Source: CAIMUS01 sp963708455 (GTDB lineage Bacteria > Pseudomonadota > Gammaproteobacteria > Competibacterales > Competibacteraceae). From it: a DNA stretch of 64,000 nt. The stretch is taken from the NCBI GenBank assembly GCA_963708455.1, contig CAVPSQ010000004.1, positions 248,001 to 312,000 on the forward strand, given 5' to 3'. The notes under the pieces were generated by a model that was given only the letters and a program-made list of their open reading frames with translations, made no database searches and had not been told where the DNA came from. How positions within the stretch are numbered: the stretch's first letter is position 1; the number at the start of each line of letters is the position of its first letter. Positions 25,431 through 32,918 of this stretch are shown one piece after another. The position numbers and the translations under genes are program-made.

Positions 25431-25622
25431 ATGCCAACTATCGCCAATGTAAAACAACAGGCTCACCAGCTTGTAGAGAAGCTACCGGACAATGCCACTT
25501 GGGATGACCTGATGTATGAGATTTACGTGCGTCAGGCCATCGAGGCGGGGATACGAGACAGCGACGCTGGCAGAACCCAGGATGTTAAAGAGGTACATGC
25601 CCGCTTGGGTTTGGTGGAATGA
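25431..25622 (+). CDS. Small antitoxin of a ParE-type pair
   Basis: 63 residues, preceded by a near-perfect Shine-Dalgarno AGGAGGTG at 25421-25428. The acidic, helical peptide (TIANVKQQAHQLVEKLPDNA, WDDLMYEIYVRQAIEAGIRD) is of the short antitoxin type that precedes RelE/ParE toxins. I cannot place it in a named DNA-binding family, and it lacks an obvious ribbon-helix-helix. The stop overlaps the toxin ATG (AATGA). Confidence 0.72.
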   Translation: MPTIANVKQQAHQLVEKLPDNATWDDLMYEIYVRQAIEAGIRDSDAGRTQDVKEVHARLGLVE

Positions 25623-25907
25623 TCGTTCACTGGACCGAGACGGCGATCAAACACCTGGATGGCGATCTATCACTACATTGCCCAGGACGCGCCACTCTAC
25701 GCCCGGCGCGTGACTGATAAACTCATCCGCCGTACCGAGCAGCTTGCCGCCTTTCCCCAATCGGGCCGACAGGTATCTGAGTATCAGGACCCGTATATTC
25801 GCGAAATCATTGAGCCGCCCTACCGTCTCATTTATCGCATCAAAGCTGATCAGATCGATGTGTTGTCCGTAATTCACGGCGCGCAGCGACTTCCTAAAAA
25901 GCCATAG
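25619..25907 (+). CDS. parE: ParE/RelE-family toxin, frameshifted
   Basis: Starts at the ATG at 25619 overlapping the antitoxin stop: MIVHWTETAIKHLD. It then continues in another frame from 25662: AIYHYIAQDAPLYARRVTDK, FPQSGRQVSEYQDP, IREIIEPPYRLIYRI and IDVLSVIHGAQRLP. One extra G near 25661 (ctggatggcg) breaks the gene; removing it gives a normal ~96-residue ParE. As written the toxin would be truncated after ~24 residues while the antitoxin is intact. Confidence 0.8.
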
Positions 25908-25918
25908 GCGTGTAGTCG

Positions 25919-26093
25919 GGCAAAAGCGCCAGCGTTGCCCGACCTTTCCCCGGTTCGTGGCGGTGCGCGGGTTTCAACCTTCATTCCTCGGGCCACTCGT
26001 AGCAAATTGTAGCGGATGCCGATAGGCGATCCGCCGAAGAGAATCTCTCATTCGGCGGAACCCGTCCCTGGTTCCGCCTTACGCGGGCTCTCC
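25919..26093. repeat. Family B fragment and REP-type repeat D1
   Basis: 25920-25970 carries the ttgcccgacctttccccggt and cgtggcggtgcg blocks of family B. 26011-26085 carries the REP-like unit: agcggatgccgataggcgat with ccgcc, then ggcggaacccgtccctggtt with ccgccttacgcg. Each half can fold into a hairpin. D1 abuts the end of the RAYT gene. Confidence 0.75.
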
Positions 26094-26615
26094 GTATCCC
26101 GCTTCCGATTCATCGATCTCACCAGCCCAATCGGGTGGTAGCAGCCCCAAACGGACATACCGGTGGAAAGAGGAATAGGGCCAGTCCGCCACTCGCTGGA
26201 CCAGCCCATGTTTCATGGGGTTCCAGTGACAGTAATCGATGTGGCGGGTGTAGTCGAGGTCGTTGCGGATGGCGTGTTCCCAGAAGCGACGTTGCCATAC
26301 CCCCCGTTCACCCTTGGCCACCCGAACCGTTGAGCGCCGTTCGGTGCATGGAATCGCCTGCACAAAACGAATCTTGATAGCTTTCCAGCGGTTGGAAAAA
26401 TCGGCATCGCCCGTTGGCAAGGTCCAGACGCAATGCATGTGATCGGGCAACACCACCCAGGCGTCGATATGGAAGGGCCGCTCCCGCCGCGTCACCCGCA
26501 CCGCCTCGCGCAAGGCATCGATATGCCGTACCAGCGTATCCAGCCGCCGTTCCAGCAGATTCACCGTAAAGAAATACGTGCCCCCCGGCACCCGATACCG
26601 CCGATAATCCGGCAT
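26079..26615 (-). CDS. REP-associated tyrosine transposase (RAYT)
   Basis: 178 residues from the ATG at 26615, chosen because GGAGGT lies 5 bases upstream and the family usually starts M-P-x-Y-R. Y1/HUH single-strand transposase domain: the HUH motif is in VVLPDHMHCVWTLP (His-x-His), the catalytic Tyr region in RNDLDYTRHIDYCHWNPMKH, followed by WPYSSFHRYV. RAYTs move or maintain REP sequences. Five REP-like units lie within 4 kb of it (26011, 26662, 26791, 28791, 29851), and a copy of its 3' end is at 28692. Confidence 0.88.
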   Translation of the reverse strand: MPDYRRYRVPGGTYFFTVNLLERRLDTLVRHIDALREAVRVTRRERPFHIDAWVVLPDHMHCVWTLPTGDADFSNRWKAIKIRFVQAIPCTERRSTVRVAKGERGVWQRRFWEHAIRNDLDYTRHIDYCHWNPMKHGLVQRVADWPYSSFHRYVRLGLLPPDWAGEIDESEAGYGEPA

Positions 26616-26661
26616 CCACACCTCCATTCCTCGTGCAACTTGTGGCCAAGTGTAGTCAAGA

Positions 26662-26783
26662 GTAGGGCGGATGCCGACAGGCGATCCGCCGAAGGCAAGG
26701 TCTCATCGGGCGGAACCCATCCCTGGTTCCGCCTTACGCGAGTTACGCGGGTTACGCGGGTTACGCGGGTTACGCGGGTTGTG
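26662..26783. repeat. REP-type repeat D2 with 9-bp tandem tail
   Basis: gtagggcggatgccgacagg, gaaggcaaggtctcatcggg, ggcggaacccatccctggtt, then ccgccttacgcgag. It is followed by five 9-bp copies of gttacgcgg to 26783. Same unit as D3. Confidence 0.88.
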
Positions 26784-26790
26784 GCCAAAG

Positions 26791-26893
26791 GTAGGGCGGA
26801 TGCCGACAGGCGATCCGCCGAAGGCAAGGTCTCATCGGGCGGAACCCATCCCTGGTTCCGCCTTACGCGAGTTACGCGAGTTACGCGAGTTAG
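26791..26893. repeat. REP-type repeat D3
   Basis: Almost identical to D2 (same two hairpin halves) and followed by three 9-bp gttacgcga units. D2 and D3 form a head-to-tail pair separated by tgtggccaaa-type linker that also precedes D2 (gtggccaagtgtag). Confidence 0.88.
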
Positions 26894-27108
26894 ACCAGTT
26901 CCGCCACCGGCTTGGTTAATGGCGATACAGGTTCGAAGTGCAAAACCATCAGTTGATCCGGGCGCAATCCGACCGATTCGTAGGTGCGTCCTTGACGGTC
27001 GCAGAATTCAACCTCGAAAGCTTGTCCGTCGGCCAGGATGTCAACCACGGTGCCGACTTGGCCGCGATATAGGCCATATTCCGGAATGCTGGCGGTCAGC
27101 GCGATCAC
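26890..27108 (-). CDS. DUF4926 family small protein
   Basis: 72 residues from a GTG at 27108; an upstream extension in frame (QLLDVIALT) suggests the natural start is a little further out. IPEYGLYRGQVGTVVDI, then QAFEVEFCDRQGRTYESVGL and DQLMVLHFEPV are typical of DUF4926, a short SH3-like family often encoded beside DUF6883 genes. It lies 40 bases downstream of a DUF6883 remnant on the same strand. The 3' end abuts the D3 repeat tail. Function unknown. Confidence 0.72.
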   Translation of the reverse strand: MIALTASIPEYGLYRGQVGTVVDILADGQAFEVEFCDRQGRTYESVGLRPDQLMVLHFEPVSPLTKPVAELV

Positions 27109-27148
27109 GTCCAGCAGTTGAATGGCGTTGCTTATCGTCGTTCCTCTC

Positions 27149-27316
27149 TCAGCGGGGATAGCAGGTGGTTAGACGGGGGATATCCGATCCGTGTTCGATG
27201 ATCCACCCGCTTCGCAAGATGACCCGTCGACCGAGCCAGTCAAATGCAAAATCGATTTGATAGCGCTGTCCGTAGATATCGTGCCGGCCGAGAGTTGCAT
27301 CATGGGATTGGACCAT
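27149..27316 (-). pseudogene. DUF6883-like C-terminal remnant
   Basis: 55 codons from 27316: HDIYGQRYQIDFAFDWLGRR, VILRSGWIIEHGSDIPRLTT, ending CYPR. This matches the C-terminal half of DUF6883 proteins (YGQ-Y, W-I-E-x-G, P-R-L-x-x-x-Y-P). The N-terminal half is gone. It sits head-to-head with a PIN remnant starting ~27325, so a deletion junction near 27316-27325 removed the 5' ends of both genes. Confidence 0.55.
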
Positions 27317-27324
27317 GTGTCGGG

Positions 27325-27558
27325 CACGCGGCTGCTGTGATGTTCTGGGAGACTACCCTGCGGAGCGGGCTTATCGAAGTTACGCTTATTGATCGGGAGT
27401 TACTTGGTGTCGCCTGGGATATTTTCAAAAAATAGGCTGATCAGGAATTCAGTCTTACCGACTGTACGTCATTCGCTCTGATGAGGGCACGCCGCATGAG
27501 TCGTGTTTTTACCTTCGATAATCACTTTATGGTTATGGGCTTTCAAGTGGAAGTCTAA
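27325..27558 (+). pseudogene. PIN-domain toxin remnant
   Basis: The frame reads GHAAAVMFWETTLRSGLIEV, TLIDRELLGVAWDIFKK, then TAG at 27433-27435. It continues in the same frame ADQEFSLTDCTSFALMRARR and FTFDNHFMVMGFQVE to TAA at 27556-27558. F-S-L-T-D-C-T-S-F and T-F-D-x-H-F are the C-terminal hallmarks of VapC-type PIN proteins. The first acidic motif is missing and an internal stop is present, so it is inactive. The IS1595-family element inserted at its stop codon. Confidence 0.72.
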
Positions 27559-27565
27559 AAAATTT

Positions 27566-28629
27566 GGCTCAATATGGATTCCAGTCAGTTCACTGCGTTA
27601 TGCGACCAGCAGTTCCAAGAGGGGTCTGAGCAGGCCTTTGCCCCGAATGCGAGTGTTGTGCACGAACTGAAAGAAGCCCAGGTAGAGCGGCAGTTTTTCT
27701 TGCGAGATCCCACGATGGGGTCGCAGCCAAGAGCGCAGCAGCGACCAGAAGCCCTCAGCCGTGTTGACATGGATCTTATGGAAGCCATCCCCATCTTCGT
27801 CACGGGCGTATTCGCCCTGGCTGTGACACACCGTATGATGGTCAAAGCCCCAATCCTTCAACGGGTTATAGATCGCGTATTCATCGGTATGAACTCGGGT
27901 TCCCGGGGCGATAAACGCCTGGATGAGGGGACGGAGGGTGGCTTGCTGGACGTTCTCCAGCATCCGGACGACTACCGCGCCGCCGCGCTGAATCATGCCG
28001 AGAATGGGCGGCTTTTCCTTCTCCAAGGTGCCCCGACCCCGTGCCCCCTTCAGCCGCCGCCGCCGCCCCCGACGGCCTTTTTTTTCACCGCCTCCGGAAA
28101 CCCTTTATGACCGGCCACCACGTAGACCTCGTCGCATTCCACGTCCCCCGACAGGACCGGTTCGGGCTGGCGGGCGACGATCCCTTCCCTGAGCTGTTCA
28201 GTCATCCGCTGTACATCGTTCGAATTCAAGCCCAGCTCGTGGGCGATCTGCGCGTTAGACAGATTCAACCCCATGAAATACAGGCACAAAATCCAAACCC
28301 CCAGCGGTTGATGATGCCCCGCTAACACCGTACCCGTGAGATCATCAAAGTAGCGATGGCAGCTTTCACAGCGATATTTCTGCCGCGCCGGCTGGGTCGT
28401 ATCCCGCCCCTGCTTCGTGATCTCCGCTATGCTACAGTGGGGACAGTGGACCCCGTCCGGCCAGCGGAGCTGGCGAATAGTTTCATAGCACCGGACATCA
28501 TCCAGCAGATTTTGAAGGTTGATCATCGTCGGGGGGCCTTCGGTCGCAGCGGCTCAGAACCCGTTCAGTGTAGCCGCCGATCGCCATCGGGGCGAGCGGT
28601 CCTCAACAGTCTGGAATCCATATTGAGCC
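27566..28629 (-). mobile_element. IS1595-family insertion sequence with 8-bp target duplication
   Basis: 1064 bp bounded by perfect 19-bp inverted repeats (GGCTCAATATGGATTCCAG at 27566-27584 and its complement at 28611-28629). Both ends are flanked by the direct repeat AAAAATTT (27558-27565, 28630-28637), an 8-bp AT-rich target duplication as expected for this family. It contains one transposase gene in two frames. The intact duplication indicates fairly recent insertion. Confidence 0.9.
27598..28526 (-). CDS. IS1595-family (ISXO2-like) transposase in two frames, A8 slippery site
   Basis: Begins at 28526: MINLQNLLDDVRCYETIRQL, an N-terminal zinc ribbon (CPHCSIAE ... CESCH), and the first DDE acid in GDVECDEVYVVAGHKG. 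After EAVKKKA the frame closes at 28050. The family sequence goes on in the -1 frame (GRRGRRRRLKGARGRGTLEK, VHTDEYAIYNPL, VNTAEGFWSLLRSWL) to 27598. The two frames join by a -1 slip in a run of eight A (28071-28078): gtg-AAA-AAA-AAg. This could be programmed frameshifting, a known device in IS elements, or an indel. Total ~309 residues. Confidence 0.85.
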
Positions 28630-28691
28630 AAAAATTTTACGGCCCATCGTTTTCACATCCAGTAGTTCCAGCGACGTAGATACTACCGGGC

Positions 28692-28784
28692 TACGCGGGC
28701 TCTCCGTATCCCGCTTCCGATTCATCGATCCCACCAGCCCAATCGGGTGGTAGCAGCCCCAAACGGACATACCGGTGGAAAGAG
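28692..28784. repeat. Detached copy of the RAYT gene 3' end
   Basis: About 93 bp nearly identical to 26081-26172, the last ~30 codons of the RAYT gene and its stop, beginning acgcgggctctccgtatccc. Only one or two mismatches are seen (gatcccacc versus gatctcacc). It is followed directly by REP unit D4 at 28791. It indicates local duplication of RAYT plus REP material, later split by the IS insertion or a deletion. Confidence 0.85.
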
Positions 28785-28790
28785 CAAATT

Positions 28791-28881
28791 GTAGGGCGGA
28801 TGCCGACAGGCGATCCGCCGAAGGGGAGGTCTCATCCGGCGGAACCCGTCCCTGGTTCCGCCTTACGCGGGTTACGCGGGT
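28791..28881. repeat. REP-type repeat D4
   Basis: gtagggcggatgccgacagg, ggcggaacccgtccctggtt and ccgccttacgcgggttacgc, the same two-hairpin unit as D2/D3, next to the detached RAYT end. Confidence 0.85.
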
Positions 28882-28990
28882 TGGCAGGGTGGCAACCATG
28901 CTACAAGGCAAGACCCGAATCAGGTCGTGCCAGGAATATTTTTGTGCTTGACACACGAGCGGCTAATGAGTGACCCCTTTTTCTTTGTGT

Positions 28991-29662
28991 CTACCAGGTT
29001 TTCGGCTGAAACTGCCTGTCATTCAGAATACGCACGGTATCGCCGGCCTGCCCGATTACGAACAGTCCCTCACGATAGGCAAATCGGTCAGCTTGTTCCT
29101 CGATAACGATACCGGCCACGGCGCCAAGCACTTCTTTATCGGCATATTCCGGGAAAAATTCCCGAAACTGACCCAGTCGCTCCAGATGGTCGCGCACATC
29201 ATCCACTTTCAGGGTGCTTTTGACCTCGACCAGCACCACATAGCCTTCATTCACCACCAGGATGTCGATTTCCATAGTGCGGCCGTCGTGCTCAGCCTGG
29301 GCCCGCTGGAGGACTTTGTGAACCGGTATATTACGATCGGCGAACAGCGTTTTGCAGGCGGGCGCCACCATCCCTTCGAGAAACTTACCCCATTTACCGG
29401 TCAGATCATCGACGCTGCGGCTGGTGCGCGCAACAATAGCTTCCAGCCGGTCAAGCTTACGATCGGTATCCCGAAACTTTTCGTCAGTTTCCCGAAACTT
29501 TCCATCAGTTTCCCGGAACTTTTCGTCAGTTTCTCGAAACTTTTGACCTGTATCCCGAAACATTTGGTCAGTTTCTCGAAACTTTTGGCCCGTGTCCCGA
29601 AACATTTGGTCAGTTTCCCGGAACAACTTCCAGACCTCTTCAAGGGTGACTTCGGCAGGCAT
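28991..29662 (-). CDS. DUF3782-like protein: coiled-coil repeats plus PD-(D/E)XK-like nuclease domain
   Basis: 223 residues from the ATG at 29662 (MPAEVTLEEVWKLFRETDQM). Residues ~15-75 are 7-residue repeats of F-R-E-T-D-x-(K/M), coding a helical coiled coil. The C-terminal domain has MEIDILVVNEGYVVLVEVKS, which fits the D-x(n)-E-x-K core of restriction-endonuclease-fold nucleases, then VDDVRDHLERLGQFREFFPE. Such proteins are common in multiple copies in cyanobacteria and sulfur gammaproteobacteria; their role is not established. It stands alone in the accessory island. In-frame starts further upstream lie in unlikely sequence. Confidence 0.72.
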   Translation of the reverse strand: MPAEVTLEEVWKLFRETDQMFRDTGQKFRETDQMFRDTGQKFRETDEKFRETDGKFRETDEKFRDTDRKLDRLEAIVARTSRSVDDLTGKWGKFLEGMVAPACKTLFADRNIPVHKVLQRAQAEHDGRTMEIDILVVNEGYVVLVEVKSTLKVDDVRDHLERLGQFREFFPEYADKEVLGAVAGIVIEEQADRFAYREGLFVIGQAGDTVRILNDRQFQPKTW

Positions 29663-30252
29663 GGTTGGATACTCTGGGTGTGATAATTGAACATCAGGTC
29701 TTGATAAGCATAGTACCCCTGGGTAGCAATAAGTTCTTGTAGGGGGGTGAACCACGTGAACCCCAACGTGCGCGTCGGCACGCCGGGGGTTATTGGGGTT
29801 CGCTCCGCTCACCTCAACCTACGCGGGCTATCCCAGATCGTGGCCAGTTTCCATCGGGCGGAACCCATCCCTGGTTCCGCCTTACGCGGGTTCCTTTTGG
29901 CGGTACCTCACTGATCGGACATCGCGCACGCACGCGATTCCACCCCTGCCCGACCTCATCCGGCAGCAAGCTGCCGTTCCGCGGGGAGCGCCCTGACTTT
30001 TTGAGAAGTTACCTATAGACAGCCTAAGATACTGATCTTAGTAGGCTTTCCCCTTAAACGTGTTTTCTGTTCCATTGATCCCCAAATCCCATCTATAATA
30101 TTTACGGGTGTCACATGGCGCTCACTGGCCTCAGCCCTAAAGAATGCTTTCAAGGGCTGCTGATCACTGAATAACCTGATGTAAAACCCAAGCTAACACG
30201 ACAGCCTTTATAGCAACTACCCACTTTTTATTGCAATTGAGTTTGACGAACT
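29663..30252. other. Gene-free stretch with half REP unit and small hairpin
   Basis: 590 bases. 29851-29892 carries only the second half of the REP unit (D5: ggcggaacccatccctggtt and ccgccttacgcggg). ctaagat/atcttag around actg near 30026-30043 forms a small hairpin. A stretch of AT-rich DNA at 30050-30240 precedes the DUF389 gene and may hold its promoter. No open gene is supported. Confidence 0.5.
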
Positions 30253-31269
30253 ATGGCCAGATCACTCGCTGAGATTTTGCACGGGGGTCCCGTGGACGTG
30301 GAGGAGGTGAAACGAGTCAGCGAGACATTGATATTCGAGCAGGCATGGCTAGGGCCCAAGTTTTTTAAGTTTGCCAGTCTGCTGGTGCTCGCTGCAAGCA
30401 TCGCAACATTCGGGCTTCTAGGCGACTCGCTGGCAGTTGTAATCGGTGCGATGATCGTGGCCCCGCTGATGCTACCGATCATGGGGCTGGCGTTCAGCGT
30501 GAGCATCGGAGACCGGAGCAAAATCGTCAACACGCTGCTCGTAAGTTTCGCCGGGATTGCAATGGCGGTGGCCGTGGGATTCGTCCTGACGCTGCCGATC
30601 GCACAGGTCACGCATCCGGAGGCAATCCAACAGATCATGATCCGCACATCACCGCATCTGCTCGACCTTATGGCGGCACTTGCCACTGGCTTGGCAGGAG
30701 CCTTTGCGCTGTCGCGCAGGGATGTTTCTGACACGCTGCCGGGCGTAGCCATCGCGGTGTCGTTGGTGCCACCGCTGGCGAATGTAGGGATTCTGTTAGC
30801 TCTTGGTGAACCCAATCTTGCCTCTGGCAGCCTGCTGCTTTTCGTAACGAACTACGTGGCTATCCTGCTCACAGGCTCGCTTGTTTTCGTTGTGATGGGG
30901 TTCCAGCAGGCCGCGATGTCGCCCTGCGACTTGCGGGCAAGACGCCGGGCGGTGGCGATCGCATTCGTGGCCTTACTGATCATCATCATTCCACTCTCGG
31001 TGACAAGTTATCACCTGATCGTCACCAATAAGATCTCCGCGCAAACGTACGCCCTTGGACAAGAATGGCTCGACGGTTCCGGATACCGGCTCATGTCGGT
31101 TGATGCCGAAACGGCGGACGGAACGGTGAACCTCCTCCTCCTGGGCGAGGGAGACCTGCCGCCGCAGAACAAGCTTGAAGAGCGCGCCCGTGACCTCCTT
31201 TTCGGCCGAACCATCCGCGTGAAGGTCGTTGAATCACAAACCCTCTATATCGGCACTCAGTCGCGTTGA
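30253..31269 (+). CDS. DUF389 family membrane protein
   Basis: 338 residues. The family core is IATFGLLGDSLAVVIGAMIV, APLMLPIMGLAFSVSIGD, then LLVSFAGIAMAVAVGFVLTL, GLAGAFALSRRDVSDTLPGV and AIAVSLVPPLANVGILLALG, giving six to seven membrane segments. A soluble C-terminal domain (~residues 255-338) follows the last helix (AIAFVALLIIIIPLSVTSYH). Function of DUF389 proteins is unknown. The start at the ATG with no strong Shine-Dalgarno is accepted because the protein begins in the expected short helix. Unlinked to its neighbours. Confidence 0.88.
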   Translation: MARSLAEILHGGPVDVEEVKRVSETLIFEQAWLGPKFFKFASLLVLAASIATFGLLGDSLAVVIGAMIVAPLMLPIMGLAFSVSIGDRSKIVNTLLVSFAGIAMAVAVGFVLTLPIAQVTHPEAIQQIMIRTSPHLLDLMAALATGLAGAFALSRRDVSDTLPGVAIAVSLVPPLANVGILLALGEPNLASGSLLLFVTNYVAILLTGSLVFVVMGFQQAAMSPCDLRARRRAVAIAFVALLIIIIPLSVTSYHLIVTNKISAQTYALGQEWLDGSGYRLMSVDAETADGTVNLLLLGEGDLPPQNKLEERARDLLFGRTIRVKVVESQTLYIGTQSR

Positions 31270-31469
31270 AGTGAGGTCTACCGGCAGTCAAGGGTCTATC
31301 GCCTTTGAACGGGCTTGTGGCGAACGCTCCGGTTCAGCGGCGGCCCGGGGCGCTGTCCGTTGCAACCGGTTGTCGGGCGGCGCGACCGGGAATCAGCTCA
31401 CGGGGTTTAGGGAGTAACGGAACAAAAAACACACGTAAGCCTATCTCTGGCCCCTCAATGTCTTGATCA

Positions 31470-32899
31470 TACGCATCAATTTAAGCGAATTTGTAACCGT
31501 TTTTCAGTTGCTGACAGGTGTTGGGTTTCTTTTTCCGGGTGTTCAATGAGCAGCCATGCTGGAAGCGTCCGGCCAGTTCCTCCAGCAACCGGACCAGGGC
31601 GGGCAGGTCGTCGATGCAGCAGGCCAGGCGCGCGGACTGCTCCTTGATCATTTGGCAGCCCTTGACCAGGCTGCGTTGCGGCACATGCCAAAGCCCTGTC
31701 AGGATCAGCCAATGCTGGATTAGCACGCCCAGCAGCTTGGCGTACAGTTCGCACAGCAGGTGATGCGGGTTGGCGCTGCGCGAACGCCCCAGGTTCGCAT
31801 GGCTTTTCCAAAGCTTGAACAGCAACTCGATTTGCCAGCGGACCGCGTAGAGCAAGAAGCACTCCGGCAGGCTCAACTGGTCGCCTTCCACGTTCGTGAC
31901 CAGCAGGTTCCAGTCGCACAGGGCCAGGCTCTCGGCGGTGGCGGTGCGGCATTGCTTCCGCGCGTTGTCCTTCATCTTGGCCCGCCGCCGCGCGGCGGCC
32001 TCCTCGGGTAGCCGCCACAACAGCAGGCGCACGGGCAGGCGCTCCTCGGCTCCGATTTCCACCGCCACTTCGTGCCTGACCACGTCTTGCCGGGCCAGCA
32101 TCCCCAGCCAGCGCGGCCAGTCGATGCATGCCCCGTCCAGATGGAACGCCACGGTCCGCGGCTGCAGGCGGCTGATCCAGTACTCGCCGCGCGCGCCCTG
32201 CGCCCGCATCCGGGCCAGGTTGAAGTAGCCGAGATCCTGGATGCGCAGAACCCCTTTCGCGTGAACCGCCTCGGCCAGCGGGCTGCGGCTGTCCGAGTGT
32301 CGCCCCGGTAACAGCCCCAGGCTCAGCCGCCCCGTCCGCAGTTCAAGGTCGGCGTCCAGTTTCAGCGCGGCCTTGCCGGCCTCTCCGGCACCGCCAGTCC
32401 CGCGCCAAAGGTGCTCCCATTCGGCGGGCAGCGGGACGACGCTACAATCGGCGATGTGGACCGCCTCGAAGCGATTGAGGATCGCCACGTCTACCGGGCG
32501 GCCGGCCGTGACGGCCTGCGCCATGGCCTCTTCCAGGACGCTTTTCACAAACGCGCAAGCCGGCTCCGTGAAGCGCTGGTCCAAGCCCTGCGCGGACACC
32601 TTCAGGCCGTGGCTGAAGCCCGCCCTGGCAAGCCCCTCCGCCGACGGCGGGCTGTTTTGCATCCATCCGAAGACCAGCGTCCTGATGAAGTTCGCGCCGC
32701 TGACCTTGCGCTGGCGCCGGATGAACCCACTGGTCTTGGCCAGGACCTCAGCCCGGACGGTCAAAATGGTTTGCAACGCAAGGGCGACTGTTGAACAAAT
32801 ATTCATCACGGTTCATTTGGGTTTGCCAATCGAAGTTGGCCTCCCATCTTACCGGCATCTGCCTGGTTTCGCTCCAAATCCCGTTAAATTGATGCGTAT
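31470..32899 (-). mobile_element. IS4-family insertion sequence, copy 1
   Basis: About 1.43 kb with ends ATACGCATCAATTTAA and its complement just beyond the transposase gene. Copy 2 follows after a 19-bp palindromic spacer. The two are identical except one base seen at 32817 (t) versus 34267 (c). The left boundary may be off by a base or two. No target duplication is recognised. Confidence 0.82.
31481..32809 (-). CDS. IS4-family DDE transposase, copy 1
   Basis: 442 residues. IS4-type DDE: first Asp in HIADCSVVPLPAEW, second in LRIQDLGYFNLARM, and the C-terminal Y-(2)-R-(3)-E-(6)-K signature in YAVRWQIELLFKLWK, all intact. A GTG start at 32809 directly precedes an ATG. The gene fills the element and is presumably active. 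Protein is identical to copy 2. Confidence 0.92.
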   Translation of the reverse strand: MMNICSTVALALQTILTVRAEVLAKTSGFIRRQRKVSGANFIRTLVFGWMQNSPPSAEGLARAGFSHGLKVSAQGLDQRFTEPACAFVKSVLEEAMAQAVTAGRPVDVAILNRFEAVHIADCSVVPLPAEWEHLWRGTGGAGEAGKAALKLDADLELRTGRLSLGLLPGRHSDSRSPLAEAVHAKGVLRIQDLGYFNLARMRAQGARGEYWISRLQPRTVAFHLDGACIDWPRWLGMLARQDVVRHEVAVEIGAEERLPVRLLLWRLPEEAAARRRAKMKDNARKQCRTATAESLALCDWNLLVTNVEGDQLSLPECFLLYAVRWQIELLFKLWKSHANLGRSRSANPHHLLCELYAKLLGVLIQHWLILTGLWHVPQRSLVKGCQMIKEQSARLACCIDDLPALVRLLEELAGRFQHGCSLNTRKKKPNTCQQLKNGYKFA

Positions 32900-32918
32900 G
32901 GGGCACGTTCTGTGCCCC

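Noticed and set aside
26739..26895. Short direct repeats of gttacgcgg as a CRISPR or iteron array
   Set aside because: Units are contiguous 9-mers tied to REP ends, without spacers, replication gene or AT-rich origin region.
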